Source: an uncultured Bacteroidales bacterium (lineage in GTDB: Bacteria; Bacteroidota; Bacteroidia; Bacteroidales; UBA932). Taken from it: a stretch of DNA of 64,000 bases. Made by a program: the position numbers and the translations under genes. The notes beneath the pieces were generated by a model, which made no database searches, was not told where the DNA came from, and saw nothing but the letters and a program-made list of their open reading frames with translations. Every line of letters begins with the position of its first letter. The first letter of the stretch is position 1. Below are positions 62,865-64,000 of this stretch, in pieces. The DNA lies in assembly GCA_944323785.1 (NCBI GenBank), contig CALUTU010000007.1, forward strand, positions 1 through 64,000. Direction: 5' to 3'.

Positions 62865-64000
62865 CTATTTAACATCCAGGTCCAGGTCTTTTACGAGCTC
62901 TCCCAGCTCAGGCTTTTTGTTTACCAGAAACTTGGCCTTGTCTGTAGGCATGTAGGGCGCAGAGGCCTTCTTGGAAGACCCGCTGTCCCCGGACTCATAG
63001 ATCTGGACATCTATTTTCACTGTTCTGTTCCTTAATGTTCTCCGCATGGTGGCTTCCATCTTGGAGAGGTTTTTCTCCCTGATGAAGTCCTGCTGTGCGG
63101 CATTGCTGACATAAAAGGTCAATGTGCCGCTGTCAATATCTATGCCCGGACTGTGCAGCGTCATGGCTGTGTACATGCTGCCCCTGCCGGCCGCCTTCCA
63201 GGATTCTGCCAGACTCTGCCAGGCGTTCATTATGCCTTCGAATGTCAGCGGCTCATCGCTGAGAATCTCCGCGCTGTCTTTCCCGGAGGTCTCGTTCTCC
63301 CTGGCCCGGCTCATCATGTCCTTCAGGCTCAGACCCGGTACTTTTATTCCGGAGGCTGTCCCGGCTGCGCGGGGCTGCTGCGGAGGTGTCTGTGCGGAAT
63401 CCTCTACAGTGGTCCTGGCGGTTACGGAAGGTCCGGCCGGTGATGACGGTGCCGGCTCTGTCTGAGTGACAGCCGGTGCAGGAGCCTGGGATCCCGTCTG
63501 TGCCAGGGTGGCTTTTTCTGCCGCTGAGTGTGCGGATACAGGCGGAGCTGGTGCTGCGTCGGGCTGTTGGGGCAGGGCCTTCTCGGCCAGCCGTATCAGA
63601 GCGAATTCTATGAGCAGCCGCTGGTTGCCGCTCTGGCGGTATGCCGCCTCGCAACCCATGGTGATGTTCAGGGACGAGAAGATAAACGGCACGGAGCAGC
63701 GCGAGGCCTGTTCCCTGTACCGGTCAATCAGGGTAGGAGGCAGTGAGAGCAGGGCCGAGCTGCCGGAACTGCGGCATACGAGCAGATCCCTCAGGTGCGA
63801 GCTCAGGCCCGAGACGAAATACAGGGCATTGAAGCCTTTGGACAGTATCTCGTCGAAAAGCAGCAGGGAGGACATGTAGTCTCCTGTCAGGGAATTGTCT
63901 ATGATCTTGAAATAATATTCGTAGTCCAGCACGTTGAGATCCCGGATCACGTCGTCGTACTTCACGTCCTTGCCGCAGAATGCCACTATCTGGTCGAATA
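62865..64000 (-). CDS. dnaX: DNA polymerase III subunit gamma/tau, 3' part
   Basis: The C-terminal 378 residues of DnaX, whose gene continues past the window end (the frame is open to 64000, reading FDQIVAFCGKDVKYDDVIRD there). Visible are the clamp-loader domain III helices, followed by a low-complexity Ala/Pro/Gln/Thr-rich linker (about 200 residues before the stop) and a tau-like C-terminal domain (PLTFEGIMNAWQSLAESWK). The ATPase domain is outside the window. Confidence 0.9.
   Translation of the reverse strand, partial: FDQIVAFCGKDVKYDDVIRDLNVLDYEYYFKIIDNSLTGDYMSSLLLFDEILSKGFNALYFVSGLSSHLRDLLVCRSSGSSALLSLPPTLIDRYREQASRCSVPFIFSSLNITMGCEAAYRQSGNQRLLIEFALIRLAEKALPQQPDAAPAPPVSAHSAAEKATLAQTGSQAPAPAVTQTEPAPSSPAGPSVTARTTVEDSAQTPPQQPRAAGTASGIKVPGLSLKDMMSRARENETSGKDSAEILSDEPLTFEGIMNAWQSLAESWKAAGRGSMYTAMTLHSPGIDIDSGTLTFYVSNAAQQDFIREKNLSKMEATMRRTLRNRTVKIDVQIYESGDSGSSKKASAPYMPTDKAKFLVNKKPELGELVKDLDLDVK

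Overview
The window looks like chromosome of a Bacteroidales bacterium. It encodes the tight Bacteroidetes division/cell-wall cluster, an ExbB-(membrane protein)-ExbD-ExbD operon, MenA, DUF4831 and DUF362 proteins, and many genes carry the Bacteroidetes -7 promoter element TAnnTTTG just upstream of the start. No species is claimed. Most genes are on the minus strand in short-gap or overlapping operons. Almost all is ordinary core genome; the accessory signal sits in one edge locus and four long intergenic regions.

Layout, part 1 (1-26 kb). Window edge: a HipBST-like toxin-antitoxin locus whose kinase is cut short (44-1027). Then a TolC/RND/membrane-fusion efflux operon (1554-7496), menA directly behind a higBA toxin-antitoxin pair (7553-9138), a DUF362 iron-sulfur protein behind a K+/H+ antiporter (9249-12065), and an unrecognised membrane protein with a C-terminal zinc ribbon (12131-13624). 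After a 1.1 kb non-coding stretch come rplI-rpsR-rpsF (14745-15893), the dipeptidase pepD, a DUF4831 protein, an unusually short LysR regulator and a second efflux operon (19609-25286). A second non-coding stretch of about 780 bp follows.

Part 2 (26-40 kb). A probable operon alkaline phosphatase-asnS-udk-TonB-like (26069-30133), the ExbB/ExbD operon, tRNA-Ser(GGA), dprA-tatD-ansA (32723-35653), and galE followed by a very divergent sigma-factor-like protein and an overlapping small zinc-finger anti-sigma-like membrane protein (35736-38363). rpiB-truB-queA run on the plus strand.

Part 3 (40-64 kb). The dcw cluster mraZ-rsmH-ftsL-ftsI-murE-mraY-murD-ftsW-murG-murC-ftsQ-ftsA-ftsZ (55609 down to 40742) builds lipid II and the divisome. 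It is followed by an M23 peptidase, efp, an operon of a secreted protein, an M16 peptidase and an O-methyltransferase, then cmk-ispH, lptB and the 3' part of dnaX, which runs off the window.

Main points for a second look: two related inverted-repeat-bounded elements of about 155 bp (1207-1395 and 14210-14400) whose internal hairpin is conserved through paired changes; a 24-nt motif repeated only in intergenic DNA; a 104-bp branched palindrome (25688-25791); the sigma/anti-sigma-like pair; terminator-like hairpins overlapping promoters (rpsF, antiporter); and promoters so close to start codons that leaderless mRNAs are likely. No CRISPR array, prophage, intact transposase or obviously new multi-gene system was found.
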